From contig JAQBVH010000166.1 in the NCBI GenBank assembly GCA_027623615.1, positions 1-7,023 of the forward strand: a DNA stretch of 7,023 nt, read 5' to 3'. A program made the translations under genes and the position numbers. Of this stretch, positions 6,305 through 7,023 are shown piece by piece (position 1 is the first letter of the stretch; every line of letters starts with the position of its first letter). The notes beneath the pieces were generated by a model that had not been told where the DNA came from, made no database searches, and saw only the letters and a program-made list of their open reading frames with translations. This stretch comes from Planctomycetota bacterium. GTDB taxonomy: Bacteria; Planctomycetota; UBA1135; GCA-002686595.

Positions 6305-7023
6305 CCGTCGGCGACGAGGCCCTGCTGCGCTACCTCGCCGAGGAAGGCGACCAGCGCGAGCGCGACGCGACCCACGCGCAGGTGGAGGGCTCCCCCACCC
6401 TCGCGCGGCGCCTCGACGAGCTGCGCGCAGAGCTCGACTCGTGGACCAAGCACCTGCGCCATGCCGGCCCCGTGCCCCGGGCCCGCGGCGGCGACCTGGC
6501 CGGCGGACCGCTGCCCGCCGACACCATCCCGGGCTACTCGATCCTGGCCGAGGTCGGGCGTGGAGGTCAGGGCGTCGTCTACCGCGCGCTGCAAGTCGAC
6601 ACCGGCCGTCTGGTCGCGCTCAAGCTCCTGCGCGACGGACCCCTGGCCTCCGACGACACCCTGCGCCGCTTCCGGCGCGAGGTCGAGATCGCCGCCGGCC
6701 TCGACCACGACGGCATCGTGACCGTGTACGAGGCCGGCGAGACGCCGCAGGGTCGACAGTACGTCGCCATGGAGCTGGTCGAAGGTCGCCGCCTCGACCG
6801 ACACGTCGAGGCCGCGGAGCCGGACTTCCGCGCGCGCGTCGAGCTCGTGCTGCAGGTCGCGACCGCGATCGAACACGCCCACCGCAAGGGCGTCATCCAC
6901 CTCGACCTCAAGCCATCCAACGTCGTCGTCGACGGCGAGGGCGTCGCCAAGGTGCTCGACTTCGGGCTCGCGCGCTCGATCCAGGCGCAGGACCCGACCC
7001 AGACCCTCAGCCTCGCCCTGGCC
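6301..7023 (+). CDS. Hanks-type Ser/Thr protein kinase, C-terminus cut by window edge
   Basis: The visible 241 residues comprise an N-terminal helical segment and most of the kinase N-lobe and catalytic loop. The glycine loop is GRGGQGVVY (86-94), the ATP-binding lysine is K108 in VALK, the likely helix-C glutamate is E127, the catalytic loop is HLDLKPSN (200-207, D202 and N207), and DFG is at 220-222. All essential catalytic residues are present, but the HRD arginine is leucine (L201). Residues 5-48 (LLRYLAEEGDQRERDATHAQ, then SPTLARRLDELRAELD) resemble zinc-less anti-sigma domains: the histidine is kept (H25), but both cysteine positions are replaced (E29, P32). Related kinases usually continue with a membrane helix and TPR or other sensor repeats, which lie outside the window. 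The GTG start overlaps the sigma-factor stop by 4 bases, so the two are translationally coupled and probably act together. Confidence 0.95.
   Translation, partial: MTVGDEALLRYLAEEGDQRERDATHAQVEGSPTLARRLDELRAELDSWTKHLRHAGPVPRARGGDLAGGPLPADTIPGYSILAEVGRGGQGVVYRALQVDTGRLVALKLLRDGPLASDDTLRRFRREVEIAAGLDHDGIVTVYEAGETPQGRQYVAMELVEGRRLDRHVEAAEPDFRARVELVLQVATAIEHAHRKGVIHLDLKPSNVVVDGEGVAKVLDFGLARSIQAQDPTQTLSLALA

Overview
The window is GC-rich bacterial DNA and most resembles a planctomycete. The case rests on gene content: a MoxR / DUF58 / membrane-anchored vWA operon, and an ECF sigma factor overlapping a Hanks-type Ser/Thr kinase, a pairing that recurs in Planctomycetes. Several starts also lack a Shine-Dalgarno sequence. 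The assignment is inferred from gene families and composition; a myxobacterium-like or acidobacterial source is not excluded.

Layout. Positions 1-2619 (minus strand) hold a three-gene operon, in transcription order a MoxR AAA+ ATPase, a DUF58 protein with a vWA fold, and a BatA-like membrane-anchored vWA protein that runs off the left edge. Positions 2744-3421 (minus) hold a complete aquaporin-family channel whose selectivity filter lacks the histidine of strict water channels. A 184-bp divergent spacer separates it from a complete DUF3291 gene (3606-4058, plus). Next comes an almost perfect 16-bp tandem array (about 4077-4154). It abuts a TPR-rich gene (best start 4213, end 5610) that looks like the tail of a planctomycete Ser/Thr kinase without its catalytic and membrane parts. 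After a 109-bp spacer with a hairpin and a -10-like box come an ECF sigma factor (5720-6304) and a Ser/Thr kinase (6301 to the right edge). Their 4-base overlap suggests translational coupling.

How the genes may work together. The MoxR, DUF58 and vWA proteins form a known type of ATPase/adaptor chaperone module acting at the membrane. The sigma factor and kinase form a signalling pair. The first ~50 residues of the kinase resemble a zinc-less anti-sigma helical domain, so the kinase may itself hold and release the sigma factor. The TPR gene just upstream is probably a relic of a second kinase of this type, cut off exactly where the repeat array sits.

The most interesting stretch is 4077-4212: a clean repeat whose 16-bp unit is not a multiple of three, at the truncation point of a kinase-tail gene, where copy number could change which start codons are in frame. 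No RNA genes, CRISPR array, insertion sequence or transposase were seen.
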